Below are positions 12,008 through 23,208 of a stretch of DNA of 64,000 nt, one piece after another. The stretch spans positions 4,030,001 to 4,094,000 of the forward strand of contig JAEUWY010000001.1 in the NCBI GenBank assembly GCA_022059125.1, in the 5' to 3' direction. How positions within the stretch are numbered: position 1 is the first letter of the stretch; each line of letters begins with the position of its first letter. The notes beneath the pieces are model-generated. The model was not told where the DNA came from and did not search any database. It saw only the letters and a list, made by a program, of their open reading frames with translations. The stretch is from Corynespora cassiicola. Lineage: Eukaryota; Ascomycota; Dothideomycetes; Pleosporales; Corynesporascaceae. The translations under genes and the position numbers were made by a program.

Positions 12008-12067
12008 ATGACGAGCGCAGGGTGTCGGCCGCCGTCAAGCCCTCACCACCGCCCTCTCCGTACTTGA
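12008..12067 (+). promoter_or_regulatory. Upstream ORF in the leader of the bHLH gene
   Basis: ATG at 12008 opens a 19-codon frame closed by TGA at 12065-12067, 79 bp before the inferred bHLH start at 12147. If the mRNA starts upstream of 12008, as the long gene-free leader suggests, scanning ribosomes would meet this ORF first and it could dampen translation. No transcript evidence is available. Confidence 0.35.
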
Positions 12068-12146
12068 CAAGCTGGAGACGCTAGCACCGCAGCTGCGAGC
12101 GGCGCTGGCGGTTGTCAAGGCGACGCTCTCGCAGCCCACCACGACC

Positions 12147-13531
12147 ATGGAAGAGAAGGATCCGCCGCCTTTTGGCTGTAAGTATGCGCCAGTTTTGCGC
12201 CGCCAGTCCGTTGTCTGATCCGCTCCGCAGACACCTTTAGTACCGACTTCAATTTTTCCGGCTCGCCCACGGATTCGGCCTTTCCCAACGGTCAGTCCCT
12301 CCTTAACGAAACCGAGAGCCAGGGCCTCATCGATTTTTTCCACAATGCGAACCCCTTCGGCACAGACAATGTCTTTCCGCCTGCCACCGAGGCAAAAGAT
12401 GGGCTCGACAACTTCAACTGGGGCTTGGTCTCTCCGGCTCACGTCCACAGCGTCTCCGCCACCATACCCGACCAGACGCAGTTACACCATGGCTTCCACA
12501 GCGATCAAGTCTTCACCCACCCGCCCCTGCCCGTTGGTCGCGTTGGGAGTATGCAGGAAGCCATGCACGTTCCGTCGGCCTTGTTCGATAACCTCCACCC
12601 GTCACACATGAACGGACGCGCTTTCAGCTTCCACGGCATGCCCTCTTCCAGTGCCAATCCCCAAAACATTTCTCCGCAAGGCCTGCACAACGTACCCATG
12701 GTGAACACATCCCACGGCTTGATCAACGAGCAGTTGGCCGCCTTGCTCCCAAATCACCACGAAAATGGCTCCATAGATGCGTCCATCGCGGCCCAGTTTG
12801 CTTCTAGCGATGCCCAGCGCCGGCACGAGGTTGAACTCGCTCAGCTGGAGCGGCAGCGGCCCCATTTGAAGAGGTCTTATACGTATGGTACCGACAGTGC
12901 CTTCAACGGATCTGGCTTTCATCTGGCGTCTCCGGTCGAGACTGAGGACGACATTACTCGCCGCTTGCTGGGCGATCTACGCCATGCCCGTCCACTGACA
13001 AGGCCCGCCACGAATGGAGGCGATGATGCAAAGCCGAGCCCGACTGGCCATTTTGTTCATGTATCCAGTGAGGACGACCCCGAGTCAGACGAGGCCTCCG
13101 ACGACAATGAGGACGAAGATGAAGACAGACCTGCCAAGAAGAGGCGCAAGGCCAGACACCTTCCGACTAACGCAGCGAGGGCGGCTGCACGGAAGAACAG
13201 CTCCGCCCCACGCTCGAGCAAGAACCGCAAAGCGTCATTGGACGACCATGCCGGCAAGAAGAAACGCACATCGTCGGCAGGCCAGAAGCCTACGCGCGAA
13301 AACCTGACCGAGGAGCAAAAGCGTAGCAACCACATTCTCTCGGAACAGAAACGCCGCAATCTCATCAAACGTGGTTTTGATGATCTACATGATCTCGTTC
13401 CAGAGATACGTAATGGAGGCTTAAGCAAGAGTAGTATACTTGTTGCGGCTGCCGATTTCCTGGACAAGATCATACAGGAGAACGACCAGCATAGGCAATT
13501 TCTAAACTTAGCAACAGCAGCAGACGGCTGA
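12147..13531 (+). CDS. bHLH transcription factor (Max/Ino4-like)
   Basis: 443 residues from exons 12147-12177 and 12231-13531. The first exon codes MEEKDPPPFG, and phase 1 joins to YTFSTDFNFSGSPTDSAF. The middle is low-complexity with His, Asn, Ser and Pro. An acidic patch (DDPESDEASDDNEDEDEDR) is followed by a basic nuclear-localisation stretch (PAKKRRKARH). The C-terminal bHLH (about residues 375-435) has the basic region NHILSEQKRRNLI, with the His-Glu-Arg contacts expected for E-box binding. It continues through FDDLHDLVPEIRNGGLSKSSILVAAADFL to a short second helix. Such factors bind CANNTG as homo- or heterodimers in the nucleus; target genes cannot be inferred. No leucine zipper is seen. 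Confidence 0.85.
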
Positions 13532-15424
13532 AACAAGCCTGGCACTTTTGAGAGTCACTCCACCAAGTACGGTCCGCTGGGCCAAGCAGTACGTTCACTC
13601 CGGCAGCCTGGACGCACGCAAAAGGTACGACTACAGAGCCCAGCTCCTCCCAGCGTCGCAGCGTAGAGCACCTCCGTGTGCGAGCTGACACCAGGCGACA
13701 CCGCCAACCGTGATTTGTGGCAGGCGAAGCTTTCTCCGTGGGCCACATCTGCGCCCATACTGTGATTTATTGTATGCTAGTGTATACTTACAGGCAATGT
13801 GTTGTGCGATATTCGTGGGAAAGAAAGCGTGGCTTCTGGAGGTTGAAAGGTTTGATGAAGGGGCAAAAGCGTTGCTGCGATAGTGCTTTTGGTAATTTGC
13901 CTGTTGAAGTTGAGCCATGTAAATGGACGCGGCAAAGTTTGGTCGAACAGATACCCACTGGAGTTGAAAATCCAATACCAATGCTGAGATTCCACCTCAT
14001 TTGCCCTGGTTGTCATCCATGTCACCCGCGAAACGGCATTGGTCAAGCGCGGTGAAGTTCAAGCCTCCTCTTGCGCAACCTCCTCCCTAGATTGCCCGAG
14101 AATCGCTCCGTCACATAGCACATGTCAGAGCAGACAGGCCACCCGCATCACTCGGACGCCCTCTCTTCACGTCACCCGCTCATTGGCTCCGAGCTCCGGG
14201 CCCGAAATCTGGGGAAAGGGAGCCTTTTTGTTCCCCATGTGCGACGGAGCTATACGGGCGTCTACGCGCCACTGTCGTCGGTGTGCTTGCGCGGAGATTT
14301 TCAGGCTCCAGAGCAGGGTTCCACGACCGAGGCCCAGCCTGGTGCGGTTCTTTGGTGGGCGATCAAGACTCGGGATTCCTATGTAATGGGCTTGATGTTG
14401 GTGGCAACCTAGGTACGAGGTCTGAGATCGAGGTCTAAGATCGAGATCTGAGATTGGGGTCTTCTGAGTGTCGTGCGATGCTCCCTCGGCAGCATATGGG
14501 ACTCGTAGGCTGCGACCTTGTTGCGGGGAAGGGATGCCACCGTGTTGCCGGTAAGTGGGCGTTGAGAAGGTATGGATTATGGACCTATTTGAAATCAAGA
14601 GCGTGAAGGGCTGGAGGGGCGGGTGAATACGTGTCTCGTTGCTCTGGGAGGGCATCTACAGACGAGACGCCCTAGGTCATCGAAGGGGTTAGTGGACACT
14701 ACTGCAGGATCGTATCTACGAATAGCTTCAAGGAGTGTGTCATAGTCAAGGCTCCACTGTATGTTCCAAAGTGGTAGCGATGGTTTTAATGGATGATGTT
14801 CTTCTAAAAAAGAACGAGGCAGGGGCTCATAAAGCCTTACTGGTGATTTTGGTTGAGACCATTGTGGTGTTGAGTGGTTCGTGGGGCTTCAACATGCAGC
14901 ATAAATGTTTTGAACCAAACATATTGCTTTTTCTTCTAATGGAAGCCCAAACGCTAAATTCAGTAGAAGGCGAAAGATGCCACGGTTTGATCCTTTTTGG
15001 TCTAGTAGAGTCTTCTTGCTCGAATATTTTCTGTTCACTGCCTAGGTAGGTAAGGAGCTATGTCATCAAGGCGTATTCTGATGCCTGGTATGCCATAATT
15101 CAATTGAACAGCCCCATGTTAGTACGACTTACCCATTATTAAACGATGCCATCGATCTACTACAGTCCCAGCAAAATCAAGGTACAATGTAGTTGAGAAT
15201 TAGGGTGAGCTTCACGTAGGCTTGATGGCTTCTTGGTCCGTGCATGTGAGCCTTCCCGCCCGAATATGTCCACCACACTACGCGCCACAGCGCCACTCTG
15301 AAACGACCCATCGCCGCGCGCAGTCTGCTGCATCATAGTCTGGTCCTTGGATCCGCTGGTTTCGGTCGCTACCTCGGTCACACATCCTTCGCTCCAATCG
15401 CCCTCCTGTACCATCACAACGACG
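13532..15424. other. Intergenic, no supported gene
   Basis: About 1.9 kb. Frames at 13717-14055, 14167-14655 (minus) and 14735-15049 have no family resemblance. Holds a 13-bp triplicated repeat (listed separately), an AT-richer part at 14730-15150, and the probable PTH2 promoter near 15200-15420. Confidence 0.5.
14416..14454. repeat. 13-bp tandem repeat, three copies
   Basis: Three imperfect copies of CGAGGTCTGAGAT in direct tandem; copies differ from each other by one or two bases. Confidence 0.8.
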
Positions 15425-16051
15425 ATGCCCGACACCGCGCAGCCCTCAACGGCCAACATCGCTATCGCGTGCGCCCTAGTCGCCGGCGTCACTGGTTATT
15501 TCCTGGGACAAGCCAAATCCCTAGGGCTCTTCGGTGGCAGCCCAGTGGCAGCGCCATCACGAAGGAGCGAGAAGGAGGAGGATTCAGACGAGTCCAGCGA
15601 TGAGGAAGGCGATGCGCCCAGCGAGTTTCCGGGCCACAGCGAAGAGTGCAAGCTTGTATTGGTCGTAAGGACAGACCTGGGCATGACCAAAGGTATGTAC
15701 AGCATAGGCCCACGGCAGAGGTAAGGTAACTGACTTGACGCAGGCAAAATCGGCGCACAGTGCGGGCACGCGACCCTGGCCTGCTACAAGCACTTCCTTC
15801 GACACTCGCCCAACTCGACGATACTACGACGCTGGGAACGCTACGGACAGATGAAGGTGGCTCTGCAGGTCAAGAGCGAGGAGGAGCTGGAGATGTTGCA
15901 GGCGCAGGCTTTGAGTTTGGGTCTGGTTGCACACATAATTCACGACGCTGGGCGGACGCAGATTGCCAGTGGCAGCGCAACCGTGCTGGGTATTGGACCT
16001 GCGCCCAAGGGCGTTATAGACCAAGTGACTGGGGGACTGAAGCTCCTGTAA
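15425..16051 (+). CDS. PTH2: Peptidyl-tRNA hydrolase 2
   Basis: Cleaves the ester bond of peptidyl-tRNAs released from stalled ribosomes. Exons 15425-15692 and 15744-16051 give 191 residues. The N-terminus has an anchor helix (about 10-29, ANIAIACALVAGVTGYFLG), as in mitochondrial or membrane-bound eukaryotic PTH2, then an acidic linker. The catalytic domain shows LVLVVRTDLGMTKGKIGAQC, GHATLACYKHFL (with the conserved His), IHDAGRTQIASGSATVLGIG and a Gly-rich C-terminus ending VTGGLKLL. The intron interrupts the conserved K-G-K-I motif, and its 50-nt length is normal here. An in-frame ATG at 15347 would add 26 residues ahead of the anchor; 15425 fits the family better. Confidence 0.93.
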
Positions 16052-16935
16052 AGCGCCCCAGGGCAGCGAGTCGAGGAGCAACGGGAAGTGAAAACTTCAA
16101 CCCGGCCATTCGAAGAGGGCGACTACAGAAGTGGGTAGATCACGAAACAGTAACGTCATGTAGAAGGCATGTAGGAGACTGGGTTTTTCCCAAGCTTCAG
16201 CGGCCAACGGCCTCGCAAAGGACTTGAAATCAGCCGCCCCATCGTGCACATCCACCGAGCTCAAACCTTGCGGCAAGCTCAAGCTTCATATACACGAGTG
16301 AATCCGTCTTCGACCTGTCGACCGGAAATTGACACCATTGAAAAAAAGGTGGCTCCATGGATCGGACGAACTGCCAGTTCTCAACCGAACACGCCGCGAG
16401 CGGCGGACGGGAAAACGGACACAGGTCGTTGTAGAAGAAAAGGTCGGAGGAGCGCCATACAGAAATTTATTTTGTACCCGCGGCGGGCTTGGCGCGCTAG
16501 GGCCTGGTGGCTTGGCGCGAAGAGCCGCATGTCTACCATCTGACACCTCGCCAGACGGCCCTGCACGTGGACGCATCCAACCTTGCTACAACCATCTCCA
16601 TCGAGATCTCTACGCTCTCTTCAGCTGTGAGGTGCATTCACACGTCTAGACATCTCCGCATGCTCACCGACAAGGCAGATACAGAGATGTGTGTCGCCCA
16701 GCTATTTGATTGGCTGTGTCTGATTGTGTCAGCCGCTTGCCTTGCTCTGATTCGCCAGCGGTCGTCCATACTGGCGTGTTCTTCAGCCTGCCCACATCGA
16801 CAAGTACTCACACCGTCAGTGCCCAGCACTCGTTCCGCTAATTCCAGTCGACCTCTGCAAAATTTCCCATCGTTTCCACAAGTTTCTTGAGCAAATGCTT
16901 TGTTGTATATTTCTATCCCTTTCCGTACCCAGGTA
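16052..16935. other. Intergenic, no supported gene
   Basis: About 880 bp. Overlapping frames on both strands (16286-16576 minus, 16329-16649 plus, 16638-17006 minus) show no recognisable family. Presumably the PTH2 3' end and the promoter of the next gene. Confidence 0.5.
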
Positions 16936-17790
16936 ATGCAGCGGACGATGACGCAAGACAGCCCCTCATCGAGTACAGATGCCGTGTCTGGACTTTCAAA
17001 TGCCATCGTCGCACTCCGTACTCAGATCCAGGCAGTTCGACAAGTTGACCTCCGAATGCAAGATAGTCACAATGTCATTCTTCAGCCTCTACGCCCAGTG
17101 AGTCTGTCCGGTCCCTTCGAGATACTTCATCATAGCCGACCTGCTTCTTATACTCGGTAATACTAGGAGAATCAAGACGCAAACTCCAACCTCGTCATCC
17201 TAACTCCTGTCCCAGTCGCAGCACACACACACGAGCTAAATTCTCTTCAAGCCCAGCTCGACATATTCGAGCATCAGCTTCGACTCCGCAATCTTTGGAA
17301 CCCGACTCTTTCTTCTCCGCCTCAATCGCCTGCCGTCGACCTTTCAGACCTATCAGAAGCGATATCTCTCCTTGCAGAAAATATCCCTCAACTTTCCTCC
17401 ACGCCGTCTCTATCCCCTAAGCCCAGATCCCCCCAATCCACGCTTGCGCACTTGAAGTGGCAGTGGGACCCTACCTGGCGTGAATTCTTCGCTCCATTGC
17501 CTACATCACCAAACATGTTCATGTATCTGACGCGCTGGAAGCGCGCCGAAGATGGAGAGTGGCATCACATTAGCATGGGGCTGCGTGAAGACATGGTGCC
17601 CGAGAAGGCGGTTGAAGTGCTGGGACGATGGGAGGACTGGCAGTGGGATGAAGAATGGGGGGAGTGGTTTGTAAGCGTGCCTGATGAAGGGGAAGAGTTT
17701 GGGTGGGAAGGCAGCGGATGCGTCATGTATGCGGGAAGGTGGAGGAGAGTAGGAGACGGGGGCGGATGGGAGTATGTTGGGAGCAGGTGA
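16936..17790 (+). CDS. Unrecognised protein with two tryptophan-rich C-terminal repeats
   Basis: 261 residues from exons 16936-17097 (donor GTGAGT) and 17167-17790 (acceptor ATACTAG); phase 0 joins LQPLRP to ENQDANSN. I do not recognise the family. The N-terminal 130 residues are predicted helical (LRTQIQAVRQVDLRMQD, ELNSLQAQLDIFEHQLRL), followed by a Ser/Pro linker. The C-terminal half contains two related units: Trp152-Gln-Trp-Asp-x2-Trp-x-Glu-Phe-Phe leading to Met-Tyr-x2-Arg-Trp-Lys-Arg-x2-Asp-Gly-x-Trp186, and Trp212-Gln-Trp-Asp-x2-Trp-x-Glu-Trp-Phe leading to Met-Tyr-x2-Arg-Trp-Arg-Arg-x2-Asp-Gly-x2-Trp255. The open frame and good splice sites support a real gene; cellular role is unknown. 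Confidence 0.7.
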
Positions 17791-18875
17791 CGATGCCCCT
17801 CTGAGCATGCTTGGACTAGGTCGATTTCTTGGGCGGAGACTGCCACGCGAGACGCGAACATGTCCACGCATGCATGGCATGCGTACGTACGTACATGCTC
17901 GTGCAGGCATGTTGATGTATCAAGATACACATCTGCCGCAAACTCAGATTCGTTTTGCACCCTCGCCTTCTTTTTTTTTTGTCCCGCTCCATACTGCACG
18001 ACACGGGAGCATCAATACTTCAAACACCAAAAACAAACAAGTCAAAACTGGGAAAGAAAAAAAACAGCCCCAAGGAGGACGACCCGTGAATGCAGTAAGC
18101 CGGCACGGCACCCTTGTTGATGGCAATCTTGGGTGAACCGTCCTTGCATAGGCGCGTATGCAACATATGCAAGGTACCCAGCCAATCCAATATCGGACTT
18201 CCTCAAAGCAGCAACTGCCCTTGTCTTTTTCTTCACGCGAAGATGCTTGCAATGTTTGTGGATGTGCATCCACACTCCCTTTTTCTACATGTAAACGGTG
18301 TAGACGATAACGTGTGCAGCAACGCGTTGTGGCTGAGGTGACGTGTGTTGGTGGCGCGGTAATGACGCTGGAGTTGGCTGTTTTCGTACATGGCTTCCTC
18401 TGCTCCACCGCCTCGTGTGCAGGCCAGGATATACCTTGCGTGGTCATAGATTCGAGAACCTTTTGGCAATCTGAGCAAAAAGCACATGTTGCGTAGCCTG
18501 TGTCACCGCCTAGAAATGATAGCATTCGTGATGGGAACAACACAAGGTCGCGGGCAAGGCATTTTGTTGGTTTTTTTCAAGGAAAAAAAAAGTTGTTATA
18601 ATGTTAATGTTGGGTATATACATCATGGTCCCTCTCATTAATATTACTAAGCTCAATACAAACAACGAAAGGGTAAAAAATCCCAACGAATGAAGCAGCG
18701 ACGACATCAACCGATGCATCACCGTCCACCGTCCATGTCTTTTCCACATGGGCCCCTCGTGCTTTGGCCTCAAGCTCCAGCAATACCACATCCCCACGCA
18801 CCAGACCACTCCAGAGATCACATCGTCCCCACTGCTACTGCTACTACTACAAGTCGACCGCTAGGGTGAAACTTC
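17791..18875. other. Intergenic, no gene seen
   Basis: About 1.1 kb between two genes that converge. Contains an alternating purine-pyrimidine tract (listed separately), T runs near 17969 and A runs near 18590. Minus-strand frames such as 17944-18543 look non-coding. Confidence 0.5.
17866..17898. repeat. Alternating purine-pyrimidine, palindrome-rich tract
   Basis: Contains CATGCATG, GCATGC and (GTAC)n in direct succession. Apart from one GG step, purines and pyrimidines alternate over 33 bp. Such tracts can adopt Z-DNA or cruciform forms. It sits just after the tryptophan-rich gene's stop codon. Confidence 0.7.
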
Positions 18876-19291
18876 TTACAAGAAGAAAGCGGCGACGGCA
18901 CCGACACCGGCGAGCATGCCGCCGACCTGGACAGCGCCGGCAGCGCCGGTGAACTCGGGAGAAGGAGGAGAGTAGGCACCAGTGCCAGAAGGAGCAGCAG
19001 TGCCAGCGGGGGGGACGGCAGCGCCAGTGCCGGAGGGGGCAACGGAGGGGACGGCAGCCTCAGCAGCGGAGGTAGGGTAAGGGGCCGGGCCAGTGGGGGC
19101 GACGGTGCCGGGGGCGCTGGGGGTGTGGCCGTAGCCGGCAGTGACGGTCTCAGTGACGGTGACAACGGAGCAGATCGACTCTACGAGGTTGTTAGCATGT
19201 GCCATGTGCATGGAGTATTTGTCGGAGAGGATCGAGACATACCAGCAGAGACGGCGGCGGCGAGGACAGCGGCGACAGCGAAGAACTTCAT
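18876..19291 (-). CDS. Small secreted, probably GPI-anchored wall protein
   Basis: 117 residues from minus-strand exons 19291-19243 and 19180-18876 (intron GTATGT to GTAG, 62 nt). A perfect signal peptide (MKFFAVAAVLAAAVSA) ends at the intron. A short conserved-looking start of the mature chain follows (ESICSVVTVTETVTAGYG), then a Pro/Ala/Thr/Gly-rich low-complexity stretch. The C-terminus, GAVQVGGMLAGVGAVAAFFL, is a typical GPI attachment tail (small omega residues, then hydrophobic). This is the layout of many abundant fungal cell-surface proteins. No enzyme domain is present. Confidence 0.8.
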
Positions 19292-19484
19292 TTTGAATGT
19301 GTGATTGTTGTTGGAGTATATGAACCGAAAGGTTGGTTTGATTGAGATAGTAGATAGATTGAGAAAAGGTAGGGAATGTGGATTGTTGGTCGTTGGCTTT
19401 GGAAAAAAGAGTGACTACAGTAAAAGACTGTTGGATTATCCGATGGAGGGAAGAGAAGCACCCCCAAGGCCGGCGGGGACACTG

Positions 19485-19490
19485 TTTATA
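19485..19490 (-). promoter_or_regulatory. Possible TATA box of the small GPI-type protein gene
   Basis: TATAAA on the minus strand, about 195 bp upstream of the start at 19291, within otherwise GC-rich sequence. Strong TATA promoters suit an abundant small wall protein. Position only; no transcript data. Confidence 0.4.
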
Positions 19491-20925
19491 TCAGTTTTCC
19501 CAAGTCGCGGGTGATGCTTGAGCTCCTGGGGAGGGGGCGGCGCACAGAGCCTCGCCCTTGGATAAAACCCACCCGTCCCTCCATTTCGCGCCGCGTCCCC
19601 TTTGACCGTGCCGTGAGTACCTACATCGGTAGAGCATCGGTTCATCATCTCATTTCGAATTTTGTTCGCCCGTCCAGACCTGAACCGAACGGCACGGGTT
19701 GGCAGTTGGAACCGCCACCCTTGACCACGGCGAGGCGGTCGCTCCACATTTCCACATGCTTGCATCCCTCTGGCACCAAATCAAATGATAACGGAAATTA
19801 AGCGTCTGCAATCGCCTGCAATCGTCCCCAATCGCAGCGTGCCTTGGCGATGATCGCTCCCTGTCGTGCCTGGCACGCCGCAGTCGAGTCGGGAAGTTGT
19901 GAGGTGCAGGCGCTGCTTGTGCACCCTGTCCCTCTGTGATCTCCCTGTCCATCCTCGAGCCCTTGGCTTCCTCGCGAGTCGACACCTAGGTATTGAGAGA
20001 CCAACCGCCGGTGGGGTGCCTACCCCAGCGCCCTCGAGATTGGTTCATTTAATCCGTGCATTGGATTTTGATAGGCGGCAGACCCGCTTATGGACGCGTA
20101 CCTTTCGCTTGCCGTCAGGATCCCTTTTCTTCCTTCCCCTAGCGCCACGCCACAAGGGGCATGGCTCCACGTGATTTGCGTCTTCGGGAGACCCGCCGTT
20201 TCGAAACACCAGTGGATATGGAGAAATTTGGCCGCAAAGCGCCTGCGAGATGATGCGATGCGGCGGAGACCTCTTGGACCGGCTGCGGCACACGTCATTT
20301 TGCGCGCGCTGGTTGGGTTTCGCTGAGCCAGGCTGCGGCGTAAGAAATTGCTCATTAGCCTGGAATTCGCGCAGGCGTCGTGGACGGAATGGCGCCGCTT
20401 CGCCTCACGGACATGGCGCCGGCAAAAGGGAATAACGTGTGGGTGCCAACTTTGCTGCCCGGCTGTTGCCGTTGTCGCAGGTCGCGGCCGCTCGTCGCAT
20501 CGTGTCGTGGCCTGCTGTGACATACATGTCGCAAACTCACCAGCCCACTATCGATACGCGTGGATCAAACCGAGCCCGGTCGCCTTCACGATCTGACGCC
20601 CGGGCGGACGCTACCTTGGACACGAGAAGCTTTCCCTCCTTGAGTTGAAAACAAGCACGTCCGTATTCGCTAATCTACGGGAGGTACGAGGTGTGGGTAT
20701 AAAGTATGTAAGAACCTGGGACGATCTACCCATGACACCAATACACAACAGCCGCTAGGAATAAAGTAAATATACGCTGCGAATGGTAGATCAGGGGAGG
20801 ACTTGCCAGCAGCCGATTCCCATTTCCATACCCCCAAGAGCCTCACATCAGATATAAATAGCCTCCCGCCCTTGAACAACGCCAGACGCACAGGACGCCC
20901 ATTACACCTGGACTCGCCGTAATGC
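19491..20925. other. Intergenic, no supported gene
   Basis: About 1.4 kb between the small GPI-type gene (its promoter side) and the 3' end of SEC6. Frames such as 20020-20523 (minus) and 19866-20174 (plus) overlap one another and have no resemblance to known proteins. Confidence 0.5.
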
Positions 20926-23208
20926 TCATTTGACCTTGCCCATGATGGTGCCTGTAACACCTCTCTCGACATTGACCTCGGCCGCCTTCGCCTTGACCGC
21001 GTTGAGCATGCTGCGCTCAAAATCGTCTCGCGCCCTTAGCACGGCCTCTACCCATCCGATTTGCACGTCCCAGAACATGGACTTCATCTCCTCATAGACG
21101 AACTGGACCTGCGACTTGTCGACCTCGACCAGTCTGAGGAAGTAGTTGGCGGCTCGCCACCTCTCTCGGATGTCCGGGCCGCTCGGGAATGCGTCGAAGA
21201 ACTCGAAGATGGTGAGGACATCGTCCCTCACCTTGTCTGAGAATGGATCGTTGCGCCTGAATTTGGCACCCTTGTTGCGCACCGCCGAAAGATAGTGGAC
21301 AAGGAGCTCCTCAGCAAGCTGTTCAATGAGGATATCGCGCAAAGCGGGGTGGAGAACGCTCTCGTAATCGTTCAGGTAGTCGCGGAAGGTTGCTATCATG
21401 GCGGCAATATGCTTCGTAGAATACCAAGCTGGCGTAAAGAACTCGGCGAGAATGGAGCGGAAGTCGGCCGTGAATACGAGCGAACAGAACATTTGGATGC
21501 ATGTGGTCGCCAGATCGAGATATCCCAGGCGCAGAGTTTCGACTTGGGACACAAGGTTGGGAGCGTAGGTCTGAGAAACCAGAGGTGTAATCTCGCGCTC
21601 AAAGGAGCTGAGATATGACGGTTGCCCCTCGTCTTGCCCTGCCTCATCAATGCAGACGATCTGGTCATTGGCCACTGCAACGAGCCAGTCTTGCAAGTTC
21701 TGCACACCATCGGTTGGAGTGGTGGGCGAAGCGTACTGGGCTGTTTCGTTCTGCAGAAGCGATTCCCATAACCGCTGGCGGGATGTGAGAGCACGGAACA
21801 TGGATTCAATAACACCCTCTGCAACGTCTTGCCGACCACTGCTCGCGGCCACCATGAGATTTTCGTGCAGCATGCGCCACATGTCTCCTAGTGTCTTTGT
21901 TTGCATGTAGCCGTCCACGTTGGTCTCCATCATGTCCTGATTCTGGTCCAGGAAGTTCTTCTTGTCCGACTCAGCCATGCGGTCCATCCAGTCTTCAACG
22001 GATTTGATGATGGTCTGGCGATAGTCGCGGACAAGCTCTGGGAAGCGATTGTCGATGACGTGTGGCTGGAGCTCTTCCTCGGCAAAGCCCAGCTTTTGCA
22101 TTTTGGAGTAGTATTCGTCGACCCAGTTGATAATGGCGAGCAACTGAGGGTTGGGCAGGCCCTCGTCGTCGATGAGGGTGATGAGCCAGTCGTGCATGTG
22201 CTGGTGGTAGATGTTGGTATACGTCTGGAAAATCCTCCACTTCTTGGGCATCAACTCTTGCATTCCAAGCTTCACCACGTTCAAATTGTTGAAGTACCAC
22301 TTGAACTTCTTCCCGAGCTTGTCCGGATCATCCTGAAACTTTTCGGCGGTTTCGTCCATGTTCGCTTGGCACACAAACTCGATCGACTTGATAAACTTTT
22401 CCTTGTAACCGCGTAGCTCTTTGGGACCGGCGGCGATGGACTTGAAACGTGATGCTAGATCTTTGTATTCACGCTGGGCGTCCTGTAATGCCTTGACCTT
22501 CTTGTCACTCTTCTCTTCCTCTTCAATGATGATGGCCAGTCTGACGACGGTGCCGTCATAGCCCTCTTGGATGAGTTCTATCATGTTGATGCACGCCTCC
22601 CCAATGTGCTTGTCGAACCACTCGATGACGTCTTCGAGTTTGTTGAATAGGTCCTGGACGGTTCCGCCAGACTCAAGGGCGAGGTTCTCAATAAGCTCCG
22701 TAGAGGCGTCCTGCGAGGCCCGTATCTGCTCCATGGCCTCATCGCGGATGTCCCGCAACTGGGTCAGGCCGAAGTGTATGGCAAGCAGGTTGGGCTGCTC
22801 CTTGGGGTTCTCGTCGTCCTGCGCCAGTAGATCCTCGAGGCTCGCCAACCGCTCCATGAAGGTGTCAATGTCCCGCCTCATCTTTTCGATCTGCTCGAAG
22901 TTGCGGTGGGTCTGGGCGACGAGGTTGATGTGAGGGAAGTCGTGTATCATGTTCTGGGCCTCTGCACACAGCTTGTCAATCTTCATCATCTCCTCCTTGA
23001 TCAGGTTGACGGTGCGTTGGCCGTCGGTGATGCTACTCATGCCGGCCTGCGTCACCTCCAGCTGCTCGCGGAGCCCATGGCGTAGCTGGCCGTCGATTGC
23101 GGCCTTCTTGCGCGTGAATTCAGCCTTGAGGCCGGGGATCTTGTCCAGGTCCTCTGGATGGCGGAGCAGCTCGGCGAGCTTGACCGTGGCCGACTCGACA
23201 TCGTTCAT
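20926..23208 (-). CDS. SEC6: Exocyst complex subunit SEC6
   Basis: Component of the octameric exocyst that tethers secretory vesicles to the plasma membrane, at hyphal tips in moulds. A single uninterrupted exon codes 760 residues, the usual Sec6 length. The N-terminal coiled coil ([20 protein letters not shown], then [20 protein letters not shown]) is followed by the helical CorEx repeats typical of Sec6. Recognisable family segments are [36 protein letters not shown] and [16 protein letters not shown]. The frame stays open upstream to 23445, but that part is low-complexity and lies in the promoter shared with DPH3, so the start at 23208 is preferred. Confidence 0.95.
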   Translation of the reverse strand: MNDVESATVKLAELLRHPEDLDKIPGLKAEFTRKKAAIDGQLRHGLREQLEVTQAGMSSITDGQRTVNLIKEEMMKIDKLCAEAQNMIHDFPHINLVAQTHRNFEQIEKMRRDIDTFMERLASLEDLLAQDDENPKEQPNLLAIHFGLTQLRDIRDEAMEQIRASQDASTELIENLALESGGTVQDLFNKLEDVIEWFDKHIGEACINMIELIQEGYDGTVVRLAIIIEEEEKSDKKVKALQDAQREYKDLASRFKSIAAGPKELRGYKEKFIKSIEFVCQANMDETAEKFQDDPDKLGKKFKWYFNNLNVVKLGMQELMPKKWRIFQTYTNIYHQHMHDWLITLIDDEGLPNPQLLAIINWVDEYYSKMQKLGFAEEELQPHVIDNRFPELVRDYRQTIIKSVEDWMDRMAESDKKNFLDQNQDMMETNVDGYMQTKTLGDMWRMLHENLMVAASSGRQDVAEGVIESMFRALTSRQRLWESLLQNETAQYASPTTPTDGVQNLQDWLVAVANDQIVCIDEAGQDEGQPSYLSSFEREITPLVSQTYAPNLVSQVETLRLGYLDLATTCIQMFCSLVFTADFRSILAEFFTPAWYSTKHIAAMIATFRDYLNDYESVLHPALRDILIEQLAEELLVHYLSAVRNKGAKFRRNDPFSDKVRDDVLTIFEFFDAFPSGPDIRERWRAANYFLRLVEVDKSQVQFVYEEMKSMFWDVQIGWVEAVLRARDDFERSMLNAVKAKAAEVNVERGVTGTIMGKVK

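Larger units (their letters stand above)
10844..12146. other. GC-rich divergent region and long leaders
   Basis: About 1.3 kb between the TMEM135-like gene (minus) and the bHLH gene (plus). It is strongly GC-rich and has low-complexity tracts, so long open frames appear in nearly every frame (for example 313 codons minus at 11068-12009) without any conserved sequence. It probably holds both promoters and the long 5' leader of the bHLH gene. Separate entries give the hexamer repeat and an upstream ORF. Confidence 0.5.

Noticed and set aside
11068..12009. Minus-strand open frame of 313 codons
   Set aside because: Arises from GC-rich low-complexity DNA with tandem repeats; alternative frames on both strands are equally open and the peptide has no folded-looking part.
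21901..22416. Plus-strand open frame of 171 codons inside SEC6
   Set aside because: Antisense shadow; Val/Leu/His-rich, typical of reading opposite a helical Glu/Asp-rich coding strand.
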